The notes under the pieces were generated by a model, which saw only the letters and a list, made by a program, of their open reading frames with translations, searched no databases and was not told the DNA's origin. Shown piece by piece: positions 39,752 to 48,113 of a DNA stretch of 64,000 bases (the stretch's first letter is position 1; the number at the start of each line of letters is the position of its first letter). The stretch comes from Chitinophaga pinensis (GTDB lineage Bacteria > Bacteroidota > Bacteroidia > UBA7662), in contig CAMCHJ010000007.1 in the NCBI GenBank assembly GCA_945874665.1, positions 38,550 to 102,549 on the forward strand, in the 5' to 3' direction. The position numbers and the translations under genes were made by a program.

Positions 39752-41131
39752 ATGGTACTAGCAATCGTTATCGTATTTGTGCTTGGCTACTTGGCTATCG
39801 CACTCGAGCATCCCCTTCACGTCAACAAAGCAGCCTCGGCCCTCATTACAGCAGTGCTGTGCTGGACCATTTTGGTGCTGTTTCCCACACCAGCCAACTT
39901 TTTTGACACCGAAATTTGGAAGCATTTTTTAGAACAGTACAGCTTGAGTCATGCCGTAGAAGGCATGAGCACAGGAGAGCTCTTTCAAGCCTTCACCAAA
40001 TACGAGCTCAACCATCACTTGGGCACCATTGCTGAGATTTTATTTTTCTTGCTCGGCGCCATGACCATCGTCGAAATCATCGACTCACACCAAGGCTTTA
40101 AAGTCATTACCAACCGCATCAAAACCAAAGACAGCCAAAAACTGCTGATCATCATCAGTGTTTTGGCCTTTTTTATGTCGGCCGTACTCGATAACCTCAC
40201 CACCGCCATTGTGATGGTGAGTTTACTACGTAAGCTCATTCACAACCCCCTACAGCGCAAAATTTACGCGGGCATGGTCATCATTGCCGCCAATGCCGGC
40301 GGTGCCTGGTCGCCCATTGGCGACGTAACCACCACCATGTTGTGGATTGGCGGTCAGATTACAGCGGGAAATATCATGCGAACTTTGTTTTTACCATCAT
40401 TGGTTTGTTTGATTATACCACTGATAATCGTGGCTCGCCAGATGAAAGGCAGGGTAGTACGTGCCGCTTACGACTACAAAGTGGCCGATGAAATGGAATT
40501 GATCAAAGGCAGTCGCCTCATGTTCATTTTGGGCATCTCCGTACTCCTATTCGTGCCAATATTCAAAACAGTGACCCACCTCCCTCCATATTTGGGGATG
40601 TTGTTTGGGTTGGGTTTAGTTTGGATTACCTCTGAGTTCATCCACATCGACAAAACAGAAGAGGAGAAAAAGCCCTATTCAGCGATACATGCCTTGAGCA
40701 AAATCGATACCTCGAGTGTTTTGTTTTTCTTAGGCATCCTCTTGGCCATTGCCTCGCTCGAAAGTTTAAACGTATTGCGTGAACTCGCAGGCGTGCTCAA
40801 TAATGTTTTTGGTGATATGCGTATCATCGTATTCATCATCGGCTTGCTTTCGGCCATTGTCGACAACGTGCCTTTGGTAGCTGCGAGCATGGGTATGTAC
40901 GACATGGCCACCTATCCAACCGACCACTGGATGTGGGAATTTATGGCTTATTGCGCTGGTACTGGCGGCAGTGCCCTCATTATTGGCTCAGCAGCGGGTG
41001 TTGCGGTGATGGGCATGGAGCGCATCGATTTTATGTGGTACGTTAAAAAAATTAGCGGTTTGGCGCTCATCGGCTACGCTGCGGGTGCTGTGGTGTATCT
41101 GCTTACCTACCCGTTTTTTGCAGTTCACTAA
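39752..41131 (+). CDS. nhaD: Sodium:proton antiporter NhaD family
   Basis: 459 aa; VLDNLTTAIVMVSLLRKL, NAGGAWSPIGDVTTTMLWI, DNVPLVAASMGMY. Confidence 0.93.
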   Translation: MVLAIVIVFVLGYLAIALEHPLHVNKAASALITAVLCWTILVLFPTPANFFDTEIWKHFLEQYSLSHAVEGMSTGELFQAFTKYELNHHLGTIAEILFFLLGAMTIVEIIDSHQGFKVITNRIKTKDSQKLLIIISVLAFFMSAVLDNLTTAIVMVSLLRKLIHNPLQRKIYAGMVIIAANAGGAWSPIGDVTTTMLWIGGQITAGNIMRTLFLPSLVCLIIPLIIVARQMKGRVVRAAYDYKVADEMELIKGSRLMFILGISVLLFVPIFKTVTHLPPYLGMLFGLGLVWITSEFIHIDKTEEEKKPYSAIHALSKIDTSSVLFFLGILLAIASLESLNVLRELAGVLNNVFGDMRIIVFIIGLLSAIVDNVPLVAASMGMYDMATYPTDHWMWEFMAYCAGTGGSALIIGSAAGVAVMGMERIDFMWYVKKISGLALIGYAAGAVVYLLTYPFFAVH

Positions 41132-41676
41132 TGGAAATCATCCATACCCCGTTCGAAGGCCTGAAGGTCATTCAGCCCAAAGTTTGGGGTGATGCTCGGG
41201 GTCATTTTTTTGAGAGTTACAGCGAAGCGGCCTTCAAGGCGGCTGGCTTGCCTACCGATTTTGTGCAAGACAACCAATCGCTTTCCGCCAGTGGCATCCT
41301 CCGCGGTTTGCATTTTCAAGCCCCTCCTTTTGCGCAGGGTAAATTGGTGCGCGTGATTGTGGGCGCCGTGCTCGATGTGGTGGTAGACATTCGCAAAGGC
41401 TCCGCCACGTATGGTGAGCACCTCAAAATTGAGCTCTCGGCCGACAATAAAAAGATGTTGTGGGTACCTCCTGGTTTCGCACATGGGTTTTTAACCCTAC
41501 AAGACGATACCATTTTTGTTTACAAAGTCACTGGTTTATACAACAAAGAAAGCGAAGGCGGCCTGTTGTGGAACGACCCGCAGCTGGGTATTGACTGGGG
41601 CGTGGCTGATCCGCTGTTGTCGGATAAAGACAAGGTGCAATCGAGCTGGGTGGATTTTGTGACGCCGTTCGAATAG
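41131..41676 (+). CDS. rfbC: dTDP-4-dehydrorhamnose 3,5-epimerase
   Basis: VWGDARGHFFESYSEAAF, DNQSLSASGILRGLHFQAPPFAQGKLVRV, PPGFAHGFLTL. Confidence 0.94.
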   Translation: MEIIHTPFEGLKVIQPKVWGDARGHFFESYSEAAFKAAGLPTDFVQDNQSLSASGILRGLHFQAPPFAQGKLVRVIVGAVLDVVVDIRKGSATYGEHLKIELSADNKKMLWVPPGFAHGFLTLQDDTIFVYKVTGLYNKESEGGLLWNDPQLGIDWGVADPLLSDKDKVQSSWVDFVTPFE

Positions 41677-41703
41677 CGGCTCCGTGTTTTGATCGAAATC
41701 GCA

Positions 41704-41872
41704 AATCATAAATCCGACGTCTTAAATCATAAATCTGAAATCGCCCCTTCGACAGGGCTCAGGGACCACCTTCGACAGGGCTCAGGGACCAGAAGAACTC
41801 AAAAAAATCCTAAATCGGCATTCGCTATTCGCTAATCATAAATCCGACGTCTTAAATCATAAATCGGAAATC
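41704..41872. repeat. AT-rich intergenic direct repeat pair, 130-bp period
   Basis: AATCATAAATCCGACGTCTTAAATCATAAATC at 41704-41735 and 41834-41865, both extended by (T/G)GAAATC. Confidence 0.85.
41746..41791. repeat. 23-bp perfect tandem duplication
   Basis: CCTTCGACAGGGCTCAGGGACCA x2, head to tail, nested between the AT-rich repeats. Confidence 0.9.
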
Positions 41873-41874
41873 CC

Positions 41875-41882
41875 TATCTTTG
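41875..41882 (+). promoter_or_regulatory. Candidate -7 element TATCTTTG of tryptophan 2,3-dioxygenase
   Basis: TAnnTTTG match; ATG at 41886 is 4 nt after its last base. Confidence 0.4.
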
Positions 41883-41885
41883 AGC

Positions 41886-42839
41886 ATGGAGCTCCAACCT
41901 GAAATCCTTGAAAAACTGCAGCGTCTTGAAAAGAAGTACGCAGCCATGGGCCAAGACATGCAATCGTACCTCGAAGGCCTGATTTATACTGATTATTTGC
42001 CGTATTGGGACTATGTACACCTCGATGTGCTACTCAATTTACAGCATCCGCGCACCGATTTACCCGATGAAAAGATCTTCATCATGTACCACCAAATTAC
42101 CGAGTTGTACTTCAATTTGGTGCTGCATGAGCTCGACCAGCTGGGAGAAGCCGCGCAGCCTGAAGCGAGCTGGGTACTGGCTCGGGTAACCCGCATCAAC
42201 CGTTATTTTCAGGCCCTCAAAACCTCCTTCGGCATCATGGTCGATGGCATGGAAAAGGAGCAGTTCCTCAAATTCCGCATGGCGTTACTCCCAGCCTCGG
42301 GCTTTCAAAGTGTGCAATACCGTAAAATTGAGATATGCGCCACTGATTTTGTGAATTTGCTGGATAAGGACCACCGCACGGCCGAAGTGTTGAGGGCGCC
42401 TTTGAGTGAGCAGTTCGAATACATTTATTGGAAAAAGGGTGCCACAGAGCTGAGCACCGGGCGAAAAACCCTCACCCTCAAGCAATTTGAGAAAAAGTAC
42501 CAAGAAGAACTCATCCGACTGGCTGAAAAGCAGCAGGAACTCAACTTATATGAGGTGTACCGCAGGCTCCCCGAGGGACCTGAAAAAGGCAAAGTAGCCG
42601 ACGCCTTGCGTGAATTTGACGTTCATGTAAACGTAAATTGGCCGTTGGTGCATTATAAATCAGCCGTGCGCTATTTGCAGCAACGTCCTGAGAGTATTGC
42701 CGCCACAGGAGGCACCAACTGGCAGAAATACCTGCCTCCCCGCTTCCAAAAGCGGGTATTTTTCCCTGAGCTTTGGTCTGCAGCAGAGCTTGATGAGTGG
42801 GGCAAAGGCTGGGTGGAAGAAACGCTGCTGGGGCAATGA
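41886..42839 (+). CDS. kynA: Tryptophan 2,3-dioxygenase
   Basis: EKIFIMYHQITELYFNLVLHELDQL, LPASGFQSVQYRKIEI, TGGTNWQKYLPP; ATG at 41886 preferred over the TTG at 41880. Confidence 0.94.
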   Translation: MELQPEILEKLQRLEKKYAAMGQDMQSYLEGLIYTDYLPYWDYVHLDVLLNLQHPRTDLPDEKIFIMYHQITELYFNLVLHELDQLGEAAQPEASWVLARVTRINRYFQALKTSFGIMVDGMEKEQFLKFRMALLPASGFQSVQYRKIEICATDFVNLLDKDHRTAEVLRAPLSEQFEYIYWKKGATELSTGRKTLTLKQFEKKYQEELIRLAEKQQELNLYEVYRRLPEGPEKGKVADALREFDVHVNVNWPLVHYKSAVRYLQQRPESIAATGGTNWQKYLPPRFQKRVFFPELWSAAELDEWGKGWVEETLLGQ

Positions 42840-43729
42840 AAGACCCTGGTAAGCTCCTGCGCCTCTTTCGTGAAATGAACCTTTTGGCAGGTAGCAAGCG
42901 TGGTTATACCGTAAACGAGCTGGCCGACAAGATTGGCGTGAGCTACCGAACCGTTTACCGCGATATCAAAATATTTGAAGAAACGGGTTTTGAAATCATT
43001 CAAAATCCCCAGACCAAGCGCATGCGTTTGGCCCATGCGGGCGAAATCAGTGATAAGATGAACTTCAACAAAACCGAAGCCGGACTGTTGGAGCAGGCCT
43101 TGGTATCGCTGCCTGAGAGTCCTGTAAAACAAATGCTCTTCGATAAGGTGCATGCCCTCAGCGGTAGCGTACAGCAACTCAAGAGCTTGCAGCGCCAACA
43201 AACTGCCCATAATTTCCAGCTTTTAGCGCAGGCCATGCGCGACAAAAAGCAGGCGTTGTTGCTCGACTACAACTCGCCGAGCTCGCAGAGTGTGAGCAAC
43301 CGCCTGGTGGAGCCCTTTGCTTTTAATGAGCGCCTTGATACCGTGTATGGCTACGAGCCTTCTAGCCGCAAAAACAAATTTTTCAAACTAGAGCGCATCG
43401 GTCAGGTGCGCTTAGAGCAAATCGGCTGGCAATTCGAATACATGCACGAGCAGCAAGAAACCGATATTTTTGGCATTCCTTTTAGTGAAGAAAAACTGGT
43501 AGTGCGCTTGCTTTTAGGACGGCTCGCCAGCAACCTCTTGCGCGAAGAACACCCAGCTGCGCTGCCGTTTTTGCAGCCTCAGCCTGATGGCCGAAACCTG
43601 CTCGAATTGAGGGTTGCGGATTTTCGGGGGATTGGTCGTTTTACTTTAGGATTGGTCGATGACCTCGAAGTGTTAGGTCCACTTGACTTTAAAACCTACC
43701 TAACCAAACTAGCAAAATTATTGCAGTAA
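42836..43729 (+). CDS. HTH/WYL domain transcriptional regulator
   Basis: GYTVNELADKIGVSYRTVYRDIKIFEETGFEI then WYL-type core; ATGA overlap with tryptophan dioxygenase. Confidence 0.88.
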   Translation: MKDPGKLLRLFREMNLLAGSKRGYTVNELADKIGVSYRTVYRDIKIFEETGFEIIQNPQTKRMRLAHAGEISDKMNFNKTEAGLLEQALVSLPESPVKQMLFDKVHALSGSVQQLKSLQRQQTAHNFQLLAQAMRDKKQALLLDYNSPSSQSVSNRLVEPFAFNERLDTVYGYEPSSRKNKFFKLERIGQVRLEQIGWQFEYMHEQQETDIFGIPFSEEKLVVRLLLGRLASNLLREEHPAALPFLQPQPDGRNLLELRVADFRGIGRFTLGLVDDLEVLGPLDFKTYLTKLAKLLQ

Positions 43730-43850
43730 TTTTTTGTGGGCGGCAGTGGTGCTCCAGCCAAACAGTTAATTACGCCTTTATTAAGCTGTTCGAAGTACTT
43801 GAAGTACAAAATAGACAGCTGGTTAACTCTATAAATAGCTTCAATATAAC

Positions 43851-43867
43851 TTGACAAGACGTGTCAA
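43851..43867. promoter_or_regulatory. Inverted repeat TTGACA-N5-TGTCAA, candidate operator
   Basis: TTGACAAGACGTGTCAA, 40 bp upstream of the 45-aa ORF. Confidence 0.4.
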
Positions 43868-43906
43868 TTCATGCCGATACCTTAGTATTATCAAAAGGAA
43901 AAAGAC

Positions 43907-44044
43907 ATGAAAAAGCACATCCAAAAGAAAGCACTACCCATCCTCATCATTGAGGACGTATTAGATTGTGTACCTGCCGACATCACCGATCTCGAAGCCT
44001 ACTTCGCCGGCGAAACTGAAGAAATCATGACCCAAGCTGCCTAA
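43907..44044 (+). CDS. Short acidic ORF, unknown (45 aa)
   Basis: MKKHIQKKALPILIIEDVLDCVPADITDLEAYFAGETEEIMTQAA; purine-rich AAAAGGAAAAAGAC upstream; absent from the supplied ORF track, which lists nothing below 60 aa. Confidence 0.5.
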   Translation: MKKHIQKKALPILIIEDVLDCVPADITDLEAYFAGETEEIMTQAA

Positions 44045-44045
44045 T

Positions 44046-44402
44046 ATGCAAGCGGCTACACTCCCCACATTTTGGCGCTGGACTGGCTGGTCGATGAAAC
44101 GCCCCCAAGCCCGCAACCTGCAACTGCTGCTCGATACCCATCTGGTAGTGCCAGCGCGCTTCCAGGGCCGCTACCGAGTTGATAAAAAAACACGCTTGCG
44201 ATATACCTATGACCGCAAACTAGAACTCGCCCAAGTGGCTGTGGTGCAAGGTTACCAAACCCTCGGCTACCTGCCCCTGCCCGACGCCCAACTAGTTTAT
44301 GGCTGGCGGCAATCCAAGCTCAAATACAGCTTCCGTATACTCGAAGCAGGCACCACTGCGTTCGGCAACACGGCGCTGCGACTGCGAATAACGATGCCAT
44401 AG
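44046..44402 (+). CDS. Hypothetical basic protein (118 aa)
   Basis: Begins 1 nt after the stop of the 45-aa ORF; segment VAVVQGYQTLGYLPLPDAQLV, weakly reminiscent of HIRAN domains. Confidence 0.6.
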   Translation: MQAATLPTFWRWTGWSMKRPQARNLQLLLDTHLVVPARFQGRYRVDKKTRLRYTYDRKLELAQVAVVQGYQTLGYLPLPDAQLVYGWRQSKLKYSFRILEAGTTAFGNTALRLRITMP

Positions 44403-44512
44403 GCAGAGGAACGGCTTGTTCGGCTCGCATTGCAGATTTGATCGGGACGAATTTTGCATGTTTGCTACAGACTTCGTTTGCGAATGTGACTTACGGCAGC
44501 GTACTTTGTGAC

Positions 44513-44953
44513 ATGGCTACCATTTCAACCAGCAGTGCACCGAATCCGGTGGGACTGTATCCGCACGCGCGACGCGCTGGTAATTTATTGTTCCTATCGG
44601 GCATTGGTCCCCGTGCCGCTGGCACCGATGCCAACGACCCACAGGTACCGGGCTTGCAGTTAGACAAAAACGGGAATTTCGAAGCCTTCGATTTTGAAGC
44701 GCAAGTGCACCAGGTGCTCGCCAATGTAAAAGCCGTGCTTGAAGCGAGCGGCGCTCGCATGGAAGACCTTGTAGACATCACTGTGTACCTCACCGATATG
44801 AAGCGCGATTTTAAAACCTTTAACCGCGTGTATGCCGAGTATTTTAGGGAAATGGAGCCCAAGCCGTGTCGTACTACAGTAGAAGTTGGTGCCCTGCCCA
44901 CCGCCATTGCCATTGAGCTCAAGTGCATGGCCGTTATCCCCGAAATATTATGA
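44513..44953 (+). CDS. RidA family protein, 2-aminomuconate deaminase-like
   Basis: LLFLSGIGPR, VLANVKAVLEASGARMEDLVDITVYLTDMKRDFKTFNRVYAEYF, PCRTTVEVGALPTAIAIELKCMAV; ATG at 44513 preferred. Confidence 0.88.
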   Translation: MATISTSSAPNPVGLYPHARRAGNLLFLSGIGPRAAGTDANDPQVPGLQLDKNGNFEAFDFEAQVHQVLANVKAVLEASGARMEDLVDITVYLTDMKRDFKTFNRVYAEYFREMEPKPCRTTVEVGALPTAIAIELKCMAVIPEIL

Positions 44954-45225
44954 GCGCAAATACCGAACAAGCGGGCAAAGCTGTAAAAAAGTCTACGCAT
45001 GACGCTGCAAACAAAGCAGCCATCGAAACTGCTACCAAATCAGAAGCGAATACCCTCCTTCACTTTGTACTTGGGTTAGCCCTTGGCGGCGGCTTGGTAG
45101 CAGGCATGCAAGCCCGCCTCTGGTGGCTCGAACTGTTGTGCTTGGCTGGCGTGCTGCTGTACGTTTTTCTCCGCTCGGGCATCACCAAAAGCATGCAAAA
45201 GAGGGCTGCTGAGCGTAAATCGTAG
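44950..45225 (+). CDS. Small membrane protein, hypothetical
   Basis: MSANTEQ...; two hydrophobic helices; ATGA overlap with the RidA-family gene. Confidence 0.6.
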   Translation: MSANTEQAGKAVKKSTHDAANKAAIETATKSEANTLLHFVLGLALGGGLVAGMQARLWWLELLCLAGVLLYVFLRSGITKSMQKRAAERKS

Positions 45226-45357
45226 TGAATCTTGTATTTGAAGCCCGTTTTTTTTTTGAAATGAAGCTTATTTCAGACCCCGTTTGAGCCGCAAATCGAA
45301 AATTTTTAAGCTGTCATCTAGCAAAAATTCCTCACAAAAGTTGCGCTGATGGCGCCT

Positions 45358-46344
45358 TCAAAGCTTGTGCTTCCGATTCTCCATCAATAAAGGCAAGGTC
45401 CACTCGAGCTGCCGCTCAAACAACTGCGAACGCACTGGGCAATCGGTTTGCACACATAGGCTGCAGCTGCTGGGCAAACAAGGATCTACGTGGATGAAAA
45501 ACTCTACCCGTTGTCCAAACTCCGACGCCACCAGCGCATCTACCAGCTGAATTTCGTCGTGCGCCTGTTGCACATCGTAATAACACGGCAAGGTCATGTG
45601 ACCATCTACATGCAGCATGCGACCGTATTTAATGAGCCGCAGGTTGTGGAAGTCGATCCAGTCGGGACGGCGCTGCGCCTGCAACACCACGGCAAAGCGC
45701 TTGATGAGTGCCTCATCGGCTTCGTCCATCATGCCTGCCACGCTGGGTTGTAAAATGCGGTAACTGGTGTACATTAAAAACACACCAAAGCCAGCCGCCA
45801 CCAAACTATCGAGCCAAAACCAATTGGTAAGCAGCACCAAGCCTAGTCCGAGCACCATCGCTAAAGTACTCCAAGCATCGGTTTGAAGGTGCCTTCCCCC
45901 CGCTAAAAGGGGCAGAGAATTGGCTATTTTTCCCTTTCGTAAGGCCAAACTGCCTAAAATATAATTGGCGAGTCCCGCTGCCGCAGTGATGGCCAAACCC
46001 AAGTCGAGCGACTGCAGCGGCTGTGGCGACCAGAGGTTGTAAAGCGATTTGCCGCCAATGATCAGGCCTGCCAGTCCGAGCAAGGCGCCCTCCACCCCTG
46101 CGGCCAAAAACTCTACTTTGCCATGGCCATAAGGATGGTTTAAGTCGCGCGGGCGTTGACTCAGCACCAAACTGTACCAAGTAAAAGCGCCGGCCAGCAC
46201 ATTTACCACACTTTCGCCCGCATCGCTGAGGATGGTATTGGAACCTGTTAGTTGCCAAGCGAGTAATTTGAGTGCTAAAAGCAGGGTGCCAATCACCACC
46301 AACCAACGTTGGAATCGAATTTCGTCGCTGTGAGAGGCTTGCAT
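45358..46344 (-). CDS. Cation diffusion facilitator family transporter
   Basis: SDAGESVVNVLAGAFTWYSLVLSQRPRDLNHPYGHGKVEFLAAGVEG, LQTDAWSTLAMVLGL. Confidence 0.92.
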   Translation of the reverse strand: MQASHSDEIRFQRWLVVIGTLLLALKLLAWQLTGSNTILSDAGESVVNVLAGAFTWYSLVLSQRPRDLNHPYGHGKVEFLAAGVEGALLGLAGLIIGGKSLYNLWSPQPLQSLDLGLAITAAAGLANYILGSLALRKGKIANSLPLLAGGRHLQTDAWSTLAMVLGLGLVLLTNWFWLDSLVAAGFGVFLMYTSYRILQPSVAGMMDEADEALIKRFAVVLQAQRRPDWIDFHNLRLIKYGRMLHVDGHMTLPCYYDVQQAHDEIQLVDALVASEFGQRVEFFIHVDPCLPSSCSLCVQTDCPVRSQLFERQLEWTLPLLMENRKHKL

Positions 46345-46657
46345 GGAGTAAAAGTAGGCAATAAAGGCGGTCGGCTGTCACCCTCCTTCAGGAGCCTGTG
46401 TAAATTGAATCAAATAGTGCGTGCTCGGGCACTCTATAGCGACCCCAAATAGCACCCCACATTTATGTTTGCACAACCCCGCTAAAGTAATTCAAAACCA
46501 AATAAGCCAATCATTGGTGTTCGGATACTTCTTTTACCCCCCTATGACCTTGTAATTAGAACTGGGCGGAGGAGGCACTACTCGTATTCACCGCAAAAAA
46601 TGCGGTAAAAACCTACTTATTCACCGCACATCGACGCTTAAACTGCGCTCGTCAGTC

Positions 46658-48103
46658 TCAATACTTTATACAAACGTTGGTAGCCTCGGTAAAAAACTTC
46701 AGCGCCTCCCAGCCCCCTTCCCTGCCCACGCCCGAAGCCTTGGCACCTCCAAAAGGCGTACGCAAATCGCGCAGCAACCAGCAATTTACCCAAACAATGC
46801 CAAATTTGAGCTTGGCACTGAGGCGGTGGGCGCGCCCCACATGACTGGTCCATAAACCCGCCGCCAGTCCATACGCCGTATCGTTTGCTATGTGCAGCGC
46901 CTCCGATTCGGTATCGAAGGGAATGAGGGTTACTACGGGACCAAAAATCTCTTCTTGATTGGTGCGGCAACTGTTCGCAAGTCCTTCAATAACGGTAGGC
47001 CTGATGAACCAGCCCTTTGCACAGCGACCCCCAGGCTGCACGGCATGGCCTCCCGTAAGGATGCGGCCGCCTTCTTCTTGCGCCAAGGCAATGTACGACA
47101 TCACCTTATTGAAGTGCTGCTCCGAGGCAATGGCGCCTAAATCATTGCCTTCTTCGGTAGGGTCACCTACCTTTAAAGCCGTTACCCGCGCTATAAAATC
47201 AGCACGGAAACGGTCGTAAATGCTTCTTTCAATCAAAATCCGGGAGCCACACAAACAAATCTCGCCCTGATTAGTAAAAGCCGACCGTACCGCTGTGCTC
47301 AGCGCCAATTCGTAATCGGCATCGGCAAAAATAAGGGTGGGGTTTTTGCCTCCCAGCTCTAGCGACAGCTTCTTAAACAGCGGTGCCGCCTGGCTGGCAA
47401 TGGTGGCGCCCGTAAGTGTGCCACCGGTAAAACTGATGGCCTGCACATCGGGATGGATATTGAGCGAATTGCCAATGTTGGCACCTAATCCATGTAAAAT
47501 ATTGAGCACGCCGGCTGGCATACCTGCCTCGATGCATAGTTGGCTGAGCAAAAAAGCAGTCATCGGCGTTATCTCCGAAGGTTTGGCGACCACAGTATTA
47601 CCCGCCGCGAGGGCCGGTGCAATCTTCCATGTAAACAAATACAATGGTAAATTCCAAGGCGAAATGCAAGCCACTACCCCCAGCGGCTGGCGCAAGGTGT
47701 AATTGATGGCCGTGCCGTCGGTGCTGTGCGACTCCGAAGCCGCATGCTGGATAGCCGAGGCAAAAAAGCGGAAATTATCAACCGCACGGGGAATATCCAT
47801 GCGCATGGCGAGGGCCACCGGCTTGCCTTGGTCGCGACTCTCAGCCTGCGCCAATTCCGGCAACCGGGCCTCCATGAGGTCGGCTACCTTGTTGAGGATG
47901 GCCGCGCGTTGGGCCACAGGCATGGCCGACCAAACTGGAAAGGCTTCCTTGGCAGCCGCCACCGCCACTTCCACATCCATAGCGCTGGAATCGGGCAAAC
48001 TGCCGTACACCTTGCCGGTGGCTGGCTCATAGTTGGGGAGACTTTGTCCCGATAAAGCCGGCTGCAGCTGGCCATTGATGTAGTTTTGTATGTGAAGAAG
48101 CAT
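46658..48103 (-). CDS. Aldehyde dehydrogenase, 2-aminomuconic semialdehyde dehydrogenase/ALDH8A1-like
   Basis: FTGGTLTGATIASQAAPLFKKLSLELGGKNPTLIFADADYE, FTNQGEICLCGSRILIERSIYDRF; ATG at 48103 preferred. Confidence 0.88.
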   Translation of the reverse strand: MLLHIQNYINGQLQPALSGQSLPNYEPATGKVYGSLPDSSAMDVEVAVAAAKEAFPVWSAMPVAQRAAILNKVADLMEARLPELAQAESRDQGKPVALAMRMDIPRAVDNFRFFASAIQHAASESHSTDGTAINYTLRQPLGVVACISPWNLPLYLFTWKIAPALAAGNTVVAKPSEITPMTAFLLSQLCIEAGMPAGVLNILHGLGANIGNSLNIHPDVQAISFTGGTLTGATIASQAAPLFKKLSLELGGKNPTLIFADADYELALSTAVRSAFTNQGEICLCGSRILIERSIYDRFRADFIARVTALKVGDPTEEGNDLGAIASEQHFNKVMSYIALAQEEGGRILTGGHAVQPGGRCAKGWFIRPTVIEGLANSCRTNQEEIFGPVVTLIPFDTESEALHIANDTAYGLAAGLWTSHVGRAHRLSAKLKFGIVWVNCWLLRDLRTPFGGAKASGVGREGGWEALKFFTEATNVCIKY

Positions 48104-48113
48104 GGCGGTAGGA

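Noticed and set aside
41131-41676. rfbC as part of an O-antigen/rhamnose cluster
   Set aside because: No rmlA/B/D or glycosyltransferase cluster adjacent; it is coupled to nhaD instead.
41746-41791. Possible CRISPR from the 23-bp tandem repeat
   Set aside because: Only two copies with no spacer between them and no cas genes nearby.
46590-46606. ACCGCA-aaaaa-TGCGGT hairpin as terminator of the ALDH gene
   Set aside because: On the ALDH strand the T-run is in the loop/upstream side and none follows the stem; too short to call.
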